DNA from: Metaruminococcus_A sp964607135
GTDB taxonomy: Bacteria; Bacillota; Clostridia; Oscillospirales; Ruminococcaceae
DNA length: 64,000 nucleotides
NCBI GenBank assembly: GCA_964607135.1
Contig: CAZSIV010000004.1
Span: 31,319-95,318 of the forward strand
Reading direction: 5' to 3'
The notes beneath the pieces are model-generated. The model worked only from the letters and a program-made list of their open reading frames with translations. It was not told the origin of the DNA and made no database searches. Shown here piece by piece: positions 1-9,430 of the stretch. Numbering within the stretch: position 1 is the first letter of the stretch; each line of letters begins with the position of its first letter. The position numbers were made by a program, and so were the translations under genes.

Positions 1-1
1 A

Positions 2-799
2 GCCAAAAAACTGCTCTTCCGGATGACCAAAAAGGCGGTTGTCAACTTCGACGATGCCTATGGGCGAAGGCTGGCTGACGAAATATCCTGCCCGGTTCTC
101 CGGTTTTCCGCAAAGGAATCAGGTGCGGAGTACTATGCCGCTGCGCCGCGCTATTCCGCGAGCAGCGTCCACTATACGCTGCGGCGGAGCGAAGGGGAAT
201 ACCCGGTCGATTTTAAGATGCCCGGCTCTTTTTCGGTGCTCAATTCGCTGGCAGCGGCGGCCGTCTGCATCGAGCTCGGGATCAGCCCGGAGAGAGCGGC
301 GCTTCATCTCTGCGAAATCGAGGGGGTCAAAGGCCGCAGCGAGGTCATCCCGACCGGGAAGGATTTCACCGTCGTCTGCGATTACGCCCACAGCCCGGAC
401 GGACTGGACAACATCCTGCCCACTTTGAAAGAAAATACCGGCGGGCGGTTGATGACGCTTTTCGGCTGCGGCGGGGACCGTGACCGGACGAAGCGCCCGC
501 TCATGGGGGAGTCCGCCGCCCGTTTTTCGGACTTTGTCATTGTCACCTCCGATAACCCGCGTACCGAAGACCCGGCAAAGATCATTGATGATATCCTGCC
601 GGGCGTTCAAAAATATAAAACGCCTTATGTGGTGATCCCGGACCGGCGTGAGGCGATCTATTACGCCGTTTCCCACGCGGAGAAAGACGATCTGATCGTT
701 TTGGCGGGGAAGGGGCATGAGGATTATCAGGTTGTCGGGGAAGAAGAAATCCACTTCGACGAGCGGGAAATCGTAGCGGAAGCCATAGCCAGGCTGTGA
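2..799 (+). CDS. murE: UDP-MurNAc-L-Ala-D-Glu:meso-DAP ligase, C-terminal part
   Basis: This ligase adds meso-diaminopimelate to the UDP-MurNAc dipeptide in cytoplasmic peptidoglycan precursor synthesis. The gene enters from the left edge, so its N-terminus is missing; the reading frame is open from base 2. Visible are the Mur ligase central and C-terminal domains, with DYAHSPDGL, GCGGDRDRTKRP and the DNPRTEDP motif. The DNPR tetrapeptide marks enzymes that use diaminopimelate rather than lysine. The stop is followed 13 bases later by murF, so the two are surely co-transcribed at the head of this dcw cluster. Confidence 0.96.
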   Translation, partial: AKKLLFRMTKKAVVNFDDAYGRRLADEISCPVLRFSAKESGAEYYAAAPRYSASSVHYTLRRSEGEYPVDFKMPGSFSVLNSLAAAAVCIELGISPERAALHLCEIEGVKGRSEVIPTGKDFTVVCDYAHSPDGLDNILPTLKENTGGRLMTLFGCGGDRDRTKRPLMGESAARFSDFVIVTSDNPRTEDPAKIIDDILPGVQKYKTPYVVIPDRREAIYYAVSHAEKDDLIVLAGKGHEDYQVVGEEEIHFDEREIVAEAIARL

Positions 800-812
800 G
801 GAGGCCATTGAT

Positions 813-2171
813 TTGGAACAGCTTTCATTGAAGGAAATCGCCGCCGCGCTGGGGGCAGACTGCCCGGCCGATGCGGTGATCGATGAGATTTGCATCGACA
901 CCCGTGAGGTGCGGAAGGGGTCGCTTTTTACAGCGATCAAAGGGGAGCGGTTCGACGGGCACGATTTTATCTCCAAAGCATTCGAACTGGGTGCGGCGGC
1001 CGTTATTGCCAGCCGTCCCGTGCCGGAGGCGCAGGGACCTGTACTGCTTGTGGACGACACCAGAAAAGCTTTTTTGGAGCTGAGCGGCTGGTACCGGCGG
1101 CGCTTCGGCGTCAAGGTAGCGGCTGTCACCGGAAGCGTGGGGAAAACCTCCACCAAGGAGATGATCGACGCCGTCCTGTCTTCCAGGTTCAAGACTCTGA
1201 AGACGGAGGGCAACCTCAACAACGAGATCGGCCTGCCAAAGACGCTCTTTCGTTTGGATCACAGCTACCAGGCCGCGGTGATCGAGATGGGGATGTCCGG
1301 CTTCGGCGAAATTTCCCGCCTTTCCCGGGCGGCGCAGGGAGACTTGGGCGTGATTACCAACATCGGCGTTTCCCACATCGAAAAGCTCGGGAGCCGGGAG
1401 AATATCTTGAAGGCAAAGCTCGAAATTCTCGACGGATTGAAAGAGAACGCCCCCTTGATCGTCAACGCGGACGACGACCTCCTCCAGGGCCTTGCGTTGG
1501 ATGGGAGAAGGATCGTCCGCTACGGGATTTCGTCCGCAGAGGCAGAGCCCCGCGCCGTGAAGATCAGAACAGAAAAGCTGGAAACCGTTTTCGAGATCCG
1601 TTACAGGGGAGAGGAATACCCAGCCCGGATCCCGGTACTGGGAAATCATCATGTTTTGAATGCGCTTGCCGCTTTTGCCGCGGGAACCGAGCTGGGGATG
1701 TCTCCCGAAGAAGTTACAAAGGCGCTTCCCGGCTACCAGCCCAGCGGGATGCGACAAAAAACAGTTGACTTCCATGGTATCATAGTGGTCGAGGACTGCT
1801 ACAACGCCAGCCCCGATTCGATGAAAGCCTCCCTTTCCGTTTTGTCCATGCTGGGGAACGGAGGAAAGCGGGTGGCTGTTTTGGGAGATATGCTGGAGCT
1901 GGGGGATTACTCCGAAGAAGCGCATCGCCAGGTGGGGAGAATGGCCGCGGAAAATCATTTGGACGCGGTGGCCTGCCTCGGGGCGGCGTCCGTCTTTACG
2001 GCGCAGGAAGCGCTGAGGAACGGGGTTCCCTGCGTCCGCTGCTTCGAACGGAAAGAGGACGCCGCCGAGTGGCTCAAGCGGAGCATCCTTCCCGGTGATG
2101 CAGTTTTATTCAAGGCGAGCCGCGGGATGAAATTTGAAGAAATTATTTCCGCCTTTTATGGGGAAGAATAA
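813..2171 (+). CDS. murF: UDP-MurNAc-tripeptide:D-Ala-D-Ala ligase
   Basis: MurF adds D-Ala-D-Ala to UDP-MurNAc-tripeptide in the cytoplasm, completing the pentapeptide. The 452-residue product is of normal length. It shows the ATP-binding loop TGSVGKTSTKEM near residue 107, the EMGMSGFGEI segment and the C-terminal domain motif VVEDCYNASPDSMKA. The start is TTG at 813, because TGAGGAGG lies just upstream at the end of murE and no ATG is better placed. It sits between murE and mraY and belongs to the same operon. Confidence 0.95.
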   Translation: MEQLSLKEIAAALGADCPADAVIDEICIDTREVRKGSLFTAIKGERFDGHDFISKAFELGAAAVIASRPVPEAQGPVLLVDDTRKAFLELSGWYRRRFGVKVAAVTGSVGKTSTKEMIDAVLSSRFKTLKTEGNLNNEIGLPKTLFRLDHSYQAAVIEMGMSGFGEISRLSRAAQGDLGVITNIGVSHIEKLGSRENILKAKLEILDGLKENAPLIVNADDDLLQGLALDGRRIVRYGISSAEAEPRAVKIRTEKLETVFEIRYRGEEYPARIPVLGNHHVLNALAAFAAGTELGMSPEEVTKALPGYQPSGMRQKTVDFHGIIVVEDCYNASPDSMKASLSVLSMLGNGGKRVAVLGDMLELGDYSEEAHRQVGRMAAENHLDAVACLGAASVFTAQEALRNGVPCVRCFERKEDAAEWLKRSILPGDAVLFKASRGMKFEEIISAFYGEE

Positions 2172-2193
2172 AAATACAGGAGCGTAGGACAGA

Positions 2194-3201
2194 ATGATAG
2201 GATTTACCAGTGTGCTCACAGCGGTGATTGCATTTACAGCGGCTGCTGTGCTCGGTTTTTACCTGATACCCTTTCTCCGCAAGGTGAAATACGGTCAGAC
2301 CATTAACGATGTGGGACCGACCTGGCATGCTAAAAAACAGGGAACGCCGACCATGGGCGGTATCATGATGGCCGTCGGTGTGGTTTTGGCGGCGCTGGTC
2401 GGCTTTTTGATCCTCTGGTTTCAAAAACCGGATGCATCCGCTTATGACTCCATTCAGATCGGCCGCTTTTTTGCCGGGCTGTTCATGGCGCTCGCCTTTG
2501 GCTTTGTCGGGTTTGTCGACGACTATATCAAGGTGGTCAAAAAGAGAAACCTCGGCCTGAAGGCCCGCCAGAAGCTGGTCATGCAGTTTTTGATCGCCGC
2601 CGCCTATATCGTCACCCTTTATCTCTGCGGGGATCGTTCTACCATTGTGGTCTTTCCATTGCTCGGCCAGTTTGACTTCGGGCTGTTCTATTATCCGCTG
2701 ATCGTCGTTGGAATCGTCGGCTTTGTCAACGCGGTCAACCTGACCGACGGGATCGACGGCCTTGCCGCTTCGGTCACCTTTGTGGCGGCTATCGTCTATA
2801 TGGTTCTTGCAGCGGTTCTCCGCTTCGATACGATCACCGTGCTTTCCACTGCGCTTGCCGGAGCCTGTCTGGGTTTTCTGACCTGGAATTTCTATCCTGC
2901 AAAGGTCTTTATGGGTGACCTTGGGTCGATGTTCCTCGGGGGAATGGTTGTAGCGCTCGGGATGGGAATCGGCCTTCCGATTCTTTTAATCCCTGTCGGC
3001 ATCATATATATTTGTGAAGAGCTTTCGGTCGTTATCCAAGTCGCCAGTTTCAAGCTCACCGGGAAGCGGGTTTTTAAAATGAGCCCGATCCACCATCACT
3101 TTGAAATGTCCGGCTGGAGCGAAGTGAAGATCGTTCTGGTGTTTTCTCTGACAGCGCTTTTGTTTGGGGCGTTTGCCGTTTTTCTGGCGTTTCAGATTTA
3201 A
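2194..3201 (+). CDS. mraY: Phospho-MurNAc-pentapeptide translocase
   Basis: MraY transfers phospho-MurNAc-pentapeptide to undecaprenyl phosphate and makes lipid I at the inner face of the membrane. The 335-residue protein has about ten hydrophobic segments and the family signatures NDVGPTWHAKKQGTPTMGG, NLTDGIDGLA and MGDLGSMFLGG, which hold the Mg-binding aspartates, plus the C-terminal PIHHHFE motif. It follows murF by 22 bases. The usual next gene in clostridial dcw clusters, murD, is absent here and ftsW follows directly. Confidence 0.96.
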   Translation: MIGFTSVLTAVIAFTAAAVLGFYLIPFLRKVKYGQTINDVGPTWHAKKQGTPTMGGIMMAVGVVLAALVGFLILWFQKPDASAYDSIQIGRFFAGLFMALAFGFVGFVDDYIKVVKKRNLGLKARQKLVMQFLIAAAYIVTLYLCGDRSTIVVFPLLGQFDFGLFYYPLIVVGIVGFVNAVNLTDGIDGLAASVTFVAAIVYMVLAAVLRFDTITVLSTALAGACLGFLTWNFYPAKVFMGDLGSMFLGGMVVALGMGIGLPILLIPVGIIYICEELSVVIQVASFKLTGKRVFKMSPIHHHFEMSGWSEVKIVLVFSLTALLFGAFAVFLAFQI

Positions 3202-3225
3202 TCTAATTTTTGGAGGGGTCTGTTT

Positions 3226-4353
3226 GTGGCAAAAAAAATAAAAGGAAAAACGGCGCGGATGCCGCACATGGATGCAACCTTCCTGATTATCGTCCTGATG
3301 CTCCTCACCTTCGGCTTAATCATGCTTTTCTCCGCGAGCTATGCCTACGCTCTTTACCAGTATGGGAGCAGTTTTCATTACATCCAGAGACAGGCGCTCT
3401 TTGCCGCTGCGGGCGTGGTGGGGATGCTCTTTATCTCCTGCATCGACTACCACGTTCTTCAAAAGTTCGTCTTCTGGATTTTTGCGGGAGGCATTGGCCT
3501 TTTGATTCTCGTTTTCGCTTTTCCTCCGGTTAAGGGCGCGCGCCGGTGGATCAACCTTGGCTTTTTTTCTTTCCAGCCCTCTGAGATTATGAAATTCGCC
3601 CTGATCCTCCTGTTTGCCTATCTCATCTCGATCAACTATGAAAAGATGGGGACGTTCCGGTACGGGATTCTCCCCTTTATCATCCCGCTCGGCCTTGTCT
3701 GCGGGCTGATGTTCTTTGAACCGCATATTTCCGGCATTGCCCTGATGATTTCGATCGCCTTGGTCATGATGTTTGTCGGCGGCGTCAAATACCGCTACTA
3801 TATTGGGATTCTTGTGCTGGCGGTCGCGGGGGTGCTGCTCATCATCACGTTCGGCGGGATCGAGTATGTCGAGGCCCGCCTCAAAAGCTGGCTCGACCCC
3901 TTTTCCGACCCGCAGGGGGACACCTTCCAGACGGTGCAGTCTCTTCTCGCCATCGGGTCGGGCGGATTTACCGGGCTGGGGCTTGGAAACTCCCGGCAAA
4001 AGTACCTTTATCTGCCGGAGCCTCAGAACGACTTTATCTTTTCGATCGTCTGTGAGGAGCTCGGTTTTATCGGCGCGATGGCGGTCATCATCCTGTTTAT
4101 CCTGTTCGTAGTCCGCGGCTTCATCATCGCATCCCGCGCGCCGGATAAATTCGGCGCGATGCTGGCGGTCGGGCTGACGGTGCAGATCGGGATTCAGGCG
4201 GTTCTCAACATCGCCGTTGTCACAAACGCGGTTCCGAACACGGGAATCAGCCTGCCGTTTTTCAGTTACGGCGGCACGGCTTTGATGATGCAGCTTTTCC
4301 AGATGGGGATTGTGCTCAGCGTCTCCAGGCGTTCGGCGATTATGAAGCAGTGA
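3226..4353 (+). CDS. ftsW: SEDS-family lipid II polymerase/division protein FtsW
   Basis: This is a polytopic membrane protein of the SEDS family, with 375 residues and about ten membrane segments. FtsW polymerises lipid II together with a class B PBP at the division septum. The motif GARRWINLGFFSFQPSEIMK and the C-terminal NTGISLPFFSYGG match the family. The start is GTG at 3226, preceded by TTGGAGGGG. FtsW is preferred over RodA or SpoVE because of its place between mraY and murG, although sequence alone separates these paralogues poorly. Confidence 0.88.
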   Translation: MAKKIKGKTARMPHMDATFLIIVLMLLTFGLIMLFSASYAYALYQYGSSFHYIQRQALFAAAGVVGMLFISCIDYHVLQKFVFWIFAGGIGLLILVFAFPPVKGARRWINLGFFSFQPSEIMKFALILLFAYLISINYEKMGTFRYGILPFIIPLGLVCGLMFFEPHISGIALMISIALVMMFVGGVKYRYYIGILVLAVAGVLLIITFGGIEYVEARLKSWLDPFSDPQGDTFQTVQSLLAIGSGGFTGLGLGNSRQKYLYLPEPQNDFIFSIVCEELGFIGAMAVIILFILFVVRGFIIASRAPDKFGAMLAVGLTVQIGIQAVLNIAVVTNAVPNTGISLPFFSYGGTALMMQLFQMGIVLSVSRRSAIMKQ

Positions 4354-4419
4354 GGCTCTTTTTTAAAAGGGCAGGAGCTTTGAAAAGACAATCAGTAAAA
4401 CGGAATGAAGGTGCGGGAT

Positions 4420-5541
4420 ATGAAAATTTTACTGGCGGGCGGCGGCACAGCGGGGCATATCAACCCAGCCCTTGCCATTGCGGCCTGTATCAAACGCCAT
4501 GAACCCGGGGCGGAAATCCTCTTTGCCGGGACGCCGGACGGGATGGAGGCGAGGCTCGTCAAAAATGCCGGTTACGATTTTACCCCGATCCAGGTCAAGG
4601 GTTTTTGGCGGGGATTCGCACCGGAGGATATCAAGCACAACCTCAAGACCGTCCAGTACATGCTGACCTCTCCCGGAACAGCGAAAAAAATCCTGAATGG
4701 ATTTCAGCCGGATGTCGTGATCGGGACAGGAGGCTATGTCAGCGGCCCGGTTCTCTTTATGGCCCGGAAGCTGGGCTATAAAACCCTGATCCACGAACAG
4801 AACGCCTTTCCGGGTGTCACAACCAAAACCCTTGCTAAAAAGGCGGATGTCGTCTGCCTTGCGGTAGAGGAGGCGAAAAAGCTCCTCAAGGTTTCTGGAA
4901 AAACGGTGATTACCGGCAATCCGGTGCGGGAAAGCATCATCTATAAATCGAAGGCGGAGGCGCGGCGCGAGCTGGGGATGGACGACAAGGTCTGCATCCT
5001 TTCCTTCGGCGGGAGTCTGGGCGCCATCACCATCAACCGGATCGCCGCCGATTTGATGGAGTGGCATAAAGACACCGATGCCGTCAACCATATCCACGGC
5101 TATGGACAGCTGGGGGCCGAGGTTTTCCCGAAGATGCTCAAAGACCGCGGCGTCGACCTGTCGGTCTGCCCGCGGATCGACGCGAGGCAGTATATCGACG
5201 ATATGGACACCTGTCTTGCTGCGGCGGATTTAGTCATCTGCCGCTCCGGCGCCATCACCCTGAGCGAGCTGGAGGTGGCGGGAAAGGCATCGGTGCTGAT
5301 CCCTTGCCCGACCGTCAGTGAAAATCATCAGTACCACAACGCGATGGTGCTTCAAAACCACAATGCGGCGGTTGTGATCGAAGAAAAGAATTACGATAAA
5401 AAAGAGTTTATCTCGATTGTGAAAGACCTCTGTATGAACCCGGAGAAGCTTTCAGAGCTTTCCCGGAACGCATCTGCTCTCGCGGTATTCGACACTGCCG
5501 ACCGCATCTACCGCGAGGTTCGCACCCTGGCCGGCGGTTAA
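4420..5541 (+). CDS. murG: UDP-GlcNAc:lipid I N-acetylglucosaminyltransferase
   Basis: MurG adds GlcNAc to lipid I and forms lipid II on the inner membrane face. It is a 373-residue GT-B glycosyltransferase. The N-terminal ILLAGGGTAGHINPALA loop and the C-terminal UDP-GlcNAc site (CRSGAITLSELEVAGKASVLI and PTVSENHQYHNA) are intact. An ATG at 4405 is in frame, but the ATG at 4420 is preferred because AAGGTGCGGGA lies at the right distance and the family begins MKILLAGGG. Confidence 0.95.
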   Translation: MKILLAGGGTAGHINPALAIAACIKRHEPGAEILFAGTPDGMEARLVKNAGYDFTPIQVKGFWRGFAPEDIKHNLKTVQYMLTSPGTAKKILNGFQPDVVIGTGGYVSGPVLFMARKLGYKTLIHEQNAFPGVTTKTLAKKADVVCLAVEEAKKLLKVSGKTVITGNPVRESIIYKSKAEARRELGMDDKVCILSFGGSLGAITINRIAADLMEWHKDTDAVNHIHGYGQLGAEVFPKMLKDRGVDLSVCPRIDARQYIDDMDTCLAAADLVICRSGAITLSELEVAGKASVLIPCPTVSENHQYHNAMVLQNHNAAVVIEEKNYDKKEFISIVKDLCMNPEKLSELSRNASALAVFDTADRIYREVRTLAGG

Positions 5542-5645
5542 AGGTCCCTGTTTTTCACCAAACGCCCTCTCCCGGCATAGTATACTCCGTAAGGCCTCCT
5601 TCAGGTTTTACAGAGCCTGTGCAATAGGCAAGGGAGGGTGTTTCA

Positions 5646-6905
5646 ATGGAAAAATTGACGGTTACAGGCGGTGTGCCCCTTGTAGGAGAGCTGGCGGTGC
5701 AGGGGGCGAAAAACAGTTCTTTGCCGCTTCTGGCCGCAGCTATGCTGGTAAAAGGAAAAACGGTTTTACATAATTGTCCCGATTTGACCGACGTAGATGC
5801 AGCCTGTAAAATTTTGAGTTATCTCGGCTGCCGCATCCGCAGAGAAGACAGCACGGTTGAGATCGATGCTTCTCAGATCGACCGGTACGATGTGCCGGAT
5901 GATCTGATGCGGGAGATGCGCTCTTCTATCGTTTTTCTCGGAGCCATTGCTGCCAGAATGAACGCCGCTCAGATGTCGTTTCCGGGCGGATGCGAGCTCG
6001 GACCCAGGCCGATCGACCTTCACTTGATGGGGCTGCGGCAGCTCGGCCTTCGAATCAAAGAGGGTTATGGGCTGTTGGACTGCGAGCTGCGCAGCAAACG
6101 TTTTGTCGGCAGCCGCATCTCTTTTTCTTTCCCGAGCGTCGGAGCGACGGAGAATATCATAATTGCGGCCGCGACCGCTTTGGGACGTACGGTGATCACC
6201 AACGCCGCACAGGAGCCGGAGATCGTCGCTCTGGCAGAATTTCTAAACCAGTGCGGCGCCCAGATTTACGGCGCCGGCGAGAGCACGATCGTGATAGAAG
6301 GCGTGCCGGTGCTCTCTGAAACCGAGTTTCGGGTGATCCCCGACCGGATTGTCGCGGTTACCTATCTCTGCGCGGCGGCGGCAACCGGCGGCGAAGTTCT
6401 GCTGACCGATGTTTTAACCGATCAGCTCGACAGCGTCTTCCCGGTTTTTGACCAGATGGGCTGTAAACTCAGGATAACCGACCGGTCTGTTTACTTAAAA
6501 GCGCCGCTGCGCCTGAAAGCGGTCAAACCAATCCGGACGATGCCTTATCCCGGGTTTCCGACCGACGCACAGGCCCCCGTTATGACGGTGACGGCGCTGG
6601 CATCCGGCACCTCAATGTTTGTCGAAAACGTTTTTGAAAACCGTTACAAGCACGTCGGCGAACTGGTTCGGATGGGAGCGAACATCAAGGTAGAGGGCAA
6701 GGTTGCGGTGGTAGAAGGCGTGAGCTCGCTTTATGGGGCCAGCGTGGAATCGACCGACCTGCGCGGCGGGGCCGCTCTCGTCGTCGCCGGGCTCGCAGCG
6801 GCGGGTACCACGACGATCGGCAATCTATATCACATTGACCGCGGCTATGAGAAGATTGAACAAAATCTCGCCGGCCTTGGCGGGAGAATCCACAGAGAGG
6901 CATAA
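5646..6905 (+). CDS. murA: UDP-GlcNAc 1-carboxyvinyltransferase
   Basis: MurA catalyses the first committed step of peptidoglycan synthesis, transferring enolpyruvyl from PEP to UDP-GlcNAc. The 419-residue protein carries the N-terminal VQGAKNSSLP substrate motif and the catalytic cysteine at residue 116 in FPGGCELGPRPIDLH. Fosfomycin acts on this cysteine, and its presence predicts normal sensitivity at the target. A strong AGGGAGGG site precedes the ATG. There is a gap of about 100 bases after murG, so a separate promoter is possible, while ftsQ follows by 11 bases. Confidence 0.95.
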   Translation: MEKLTVTGGVPLVGELAVQGAKNSSLPLLAAAMLVKGKTVLHNCPDLTDVDAACKILSYLGCRIRREDSTVEIDASQIDRYDVPDDLMREMRSSIVFLGAIAARMNAAQMSFPGGCELGPRPIDLHLMGLRQLGLRIKEGYGLLDCELRSKRFVGSRISFSFPSVGATENIIIAAATALGRTVITNAAQEPEIVALAEFLNQCGAQIYGAGESTIVIEGVPVLSETEFRVIPDRIVAVTYLCAAAATGGEVLLTDVLTDQLDSVFPVFDQMGCKLRITDRSVYLKAPLRLKAVKPIRTMPYPGFPTDAQAPVMTVTALASGTSMFVENVFENRYKHVGELVRMGANIKVEGKVAVVEGVSSLYGASVESTDLRGGAALVVAGLAAAGTTTIGNLYHIDRGYEKIEQNLAGLGGRIHREA

Positions 6906-6916
6906 AAGAAATACCG

Positions 6917-8002
6917 ATGAACGAAGTGAAAAAAGCAAGGCAGCAGCTGGATATGAGAAACGGAATCCAGCCTGCCGGGACGCAAAAAAAGAAAAAAAGA
7001 CAGCCGTCCAAGGGATCGGCCAGGGCGAAAAGCGCCTCGCCGCGTCCTGCCGCAGCAAAACGCCCCTCTGCCGCCGGGAAATCAAATCCTGTAGGACGGC
7101 GTCCGTACGGGGAACAGGCGGCTTTTCCCACCCAGGACCGGCAGCGGACCCGTCAGGCCGTCACGGTAAAGCAGAAGAAAAGGAGAAAAAGAAATCACAC
7201 CCTTTACTATATGATCCTCGCCCTTTTTATCATCGTTGCGGGCGTGATCCTTTCCCTGACGGTTTTTTTCAATATCGATGCAATCGAAGTGGAAGGGAGT
7301 TCGAGGTATACGGCAGAGGAGATCGAAGCGATGTCCGGCCTGCGCCTCGGAGACAATCTTTTCCGGATCAGCACAGGGGATGCGTCTGACCGGATCATCA
7401 ATGCCTTTGCGTACGTCGACCAGGTTGAAATCAAGCGTTCGTTCCCCAACAAGCTGATTATAACGGTTGCCGAAGCAGAGCCGGTTATGAGCATTTCCGG
7501 CAGCGGCGGATATTATCTGGTGAGCGCCGCGGGGAGGATCCTTGACTCCGGCCTTTCAGAACCGGGGGAGAACACCTTTACCGTAACCGGCGTCGATCTG
7601 CAGGGATATCAGAACGGGGAGTTCATCCATTCGGATTCCGGCCAGGAAATCGAGACGCTGGAGACTATCAACAGCGTCTGCACCGATCTGGGGCTTACAA
7701 ACCTGACGAGGATCGACTTGAGGAGCGTGGTCGATATCAGAATTTATGTGGAAGACCGGTTCCGGATCGATATCGGCAGCGTGGGCAATCTGCAATATAA
7801 GCTCACCTTTGCGAAAGAGGTGATAGATGGACGGCTGGACGGCGACGATCAAGGCGTTATCGATGCGAAGCAGTCGGGGAGCATCTATTTTCGTCCGGAG
7901 GAAAACCTGTCAAATTCTTCCTCTCCTGCCTCGGAGCCTTCCCAGAGCGGCGGATCCGATCCTGCTTCAGCGCCCAATTCTTCCCAAAGCAGCGCATCCT
8001 GA
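6917..8002 (+). CDS. ftsQ: Cell division protein FtsQ/DivIB
   Basis: This is a bitopic divisome protein of 361 residues. The N-terminal cytoplasmic tail (1-93) is very rich in Lys, Arg and Ala. A single membrane segment spans about 95-118, followed by a POTRA domain starting IDAIEVEGSSRYTAEEIEAM and the FtsQ/DivIB beta domain. The C-terminus is a low-complexity Ser/Pro/Gln tail of about 35 residues, probably disordered outside the membrane. It forms a complex with DivIC/FtsL-type proteins and PBPs in known systems. Its position between murA and ftsZ supports the call. Confidence 0.9.
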   Translation: MNEVKKARQQLDMRNGIQPAGTQKKKKRQPSKGSARAKSASPRPAAAKRPSAAGKSNPVGRRPYGEQAAFPTQDRQRTRQAVTVKQKKRRKRNHTLYYMILALFIIVAGVILSLTVFFNIDAIEVEGSSRYTAEEIEAMSGLRLGDNLFRISTGDASDRIINAFAYVDQVEIKRSFPNKLIITVAEAEPVMSISGSGGYYLVSAAGRILDSGLSEPGENTFTVTGVDLQGYQNGEFIHSDSGQEIETLETINSVCTDLGLTNLTRIDLRSVVDIRIYVEDRFRIDIGSVGNLQYKLTFAKEVIDGRLDGDDQGVIDAKQSGSIYFRPEENLSNSSSPASEPSQSGGSDPASAPNSSQSSAS

Positions 8003-8073
8003 CAGCCTTTTTGATCCGCTTCAAGCGGTGAAGAGAAAGCTGAACGAAAGCGCTAAAAAAGTATCTAAAGGGC

Positions 8074-8103
8074 TTGAAAAGCTGTGCGGTTATGTGATAA
8101 GAT
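8074..8103 (+). promoter_or_regulatory. Possible promoter for ftsZ
   Basis: The 209-base gap between ftsQ and ftsZ contains TTGAAA (8074-8079), 18 bases, then TAAGAT (8098-8103). This fits a sigma-A promoter of moderate quality and would give ftsZ its own transcript. The remaining gap has only the GGAGG ribosome site of ftsZ. Confidence 0.4.
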
Positions 8104-8211
8104 ATTATTTATGAAGTGAATGGAATAACTTTCGTTGTGATAGATGGGTACTCTTGAAATCGGATCCGCGGAAATGGCTGTGAGGATCTCTCGAATTGGA
8201 GGAACGTTAAA

Positions 8212-9291
8212 GTGAATTTTGTGTTGGATAATGACGCGGAAAAAGCGGTAAACATTAAGGTAATCGGCGTCGGCGGCGGTGGTGGAAACGCTGTGAACCG
8301 CATGATTGCCGCGGGGATGGAAAGCGTTGAATTTATTACCATCAATACGGACAAGCAGGTGCTTTTCCATTCCAAGGCGGTCAATAAAATCCAGATTGGA
8401 GAAAAGCTGACGAAAGGCCGCGGAGCCGGAGGAGACCCGGAGCGCGGGCAGCGTGCCGCAGAGGAGAGTCGCGAGGAGATCGAAGCGGCGTTGAAGGGGA
8501 CGCAGATGGTCTTCATCACCGCGGGGATGGGCGGCGGCACCGGTACTGGAGCAGCCCCTGTCATTGCGGAGATTGCCCGTGAGCTCGGCATTCTGACCGT
8601 CGGGATCGTGACAAAGCCCTTCGCGTTTGAAGGTCCGCGCCGGATGGCGCAGGCGGAGTCCGGTGTTGCGGCCCTCAGCCGTCAGGTGGATTCCCTGGTC
8701 GTCATTCCGAACGAGCGGTTGAAGCTGATTCCCGATACGAAAATCACCCTGGCCAATGCCTTTCTGGCGGCCGATGACGTTCTGCGGCAGGGTGTTCAGA
8801 GCATTTCCGACCTGATCAATGTTCCCGGACTTGTCAATCTCGACTTTGCGGATGTCACAACGATTATGAGCAATGCAGGCTATGCTCATATGGGCGTTGG
8901 ACGTGCGCAGGGAAAAGACAAGGCGGAGGCCGCAGCTACGATGGCGATCTCCAGTCCTTTGCTTGAAACCTCGATCAACGGTGCGCGTGGGGTCATTATC
9001 AATATTACGGCATCCAACGACATCGGCCTAGACGAGGTCGACCTTGCTTCATCTATGATTGCGAAGGCCGCCCACCCGGATGCGAATATTATCTGGGGTG
9101 CCGCTTTTGACGAAAGCTATGAGGACGAGATGAAGATCACGGTTATTGCGACTGGATTTGAGAGCGCCCGTCGGCCGGATGCAGCGGCTGATATTTCCTC
9201 CGTCTCAGACAATGCGGTCAGCGAGAGAACAGCGGCCGAGGATGACAAGTATTTTGACGATATTATGACGCTGCTGAACAGGCGGAAGTAA
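8212..9291 (+). CDS. ftsZ: Tubulin-like division GTPase FtsZ
   Basis: FtsZ polymerises with GTP into the Z-ring and recruits the divisome. The 359-residue protein has the GTP-binding G-box AGMGGGTGTGAAP at residues 105-117, the NTDKQ motif near 45 and NVPGLVNLDFADV near the T7 loop. The C-terminus ends DDIMTLLNRRK, a short version of the conserved tail peptide bound by FtsA or SepF; the variable linker before it is brief. Start is GTG at 8212 with GGAGG nine bases upstream. No ftsA precedes it. Confidence 0.97.
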   Translation: MNFVLDNDAEKAVNIKVIGVGGGGGNAVNRMIAAGMESVEFITINTDKQVLFHSKAVNKIQIGEKLTKGRGAGGDPERGQRAAEESREEIEAALKGTQMVFITAGMGGGTGTGAAPVIAEIARELGILTVGIVTKPFAFEGPRRMAQAESGVAALSRQVDSLVVIPNERLKLIPDTKITLANAFLAADDVLRQGVQSISDLINVPGLVNLDFADVTTIMSNAGYAHMGVGRAQGKDKAEAAATMAISSPLLETSINGARGVIINITASNDIGLDEVDLASSMIAKAAHPDANIIWGAAFDESYEDEMKITVIATGFESARRPDAAADISSVSDNAVSERTAAEDDKYFDDIMTLLNRRK

Positions 9292-9303
9292 CTGCGAAAG
9301 ATG

Positions 9304-9334
9304 AAAAAACGGGACATTTTATGTCCCGTTTTTT
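9304..9334 (+). terminator. Intrinsic terminator after ftsZ
   Basis: A perfect 13-bp stem (AAAAAACGGGACA, loop TTTTA, complement) runs into a T tract. It ends the dcw transcript. The A tract on the other side also lets it serve the opposing nitroreductase gene. Confidence 0.9.
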
Positions 9335-9430
9335 ACGTGAAAGCAAAATTGTTTTTACCTGTTCGACGATAGAAAATAACGAATTTTAAAAAAGCAGCCG
9401 CCTTTTAAAACTAAAACACGAGGAGAATTT

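Noticed and set aside
119..1958. Long minus-strand frames opposite murE and murF
   Set aside because: They are antisense to conserved genes and give compositionally odd products.
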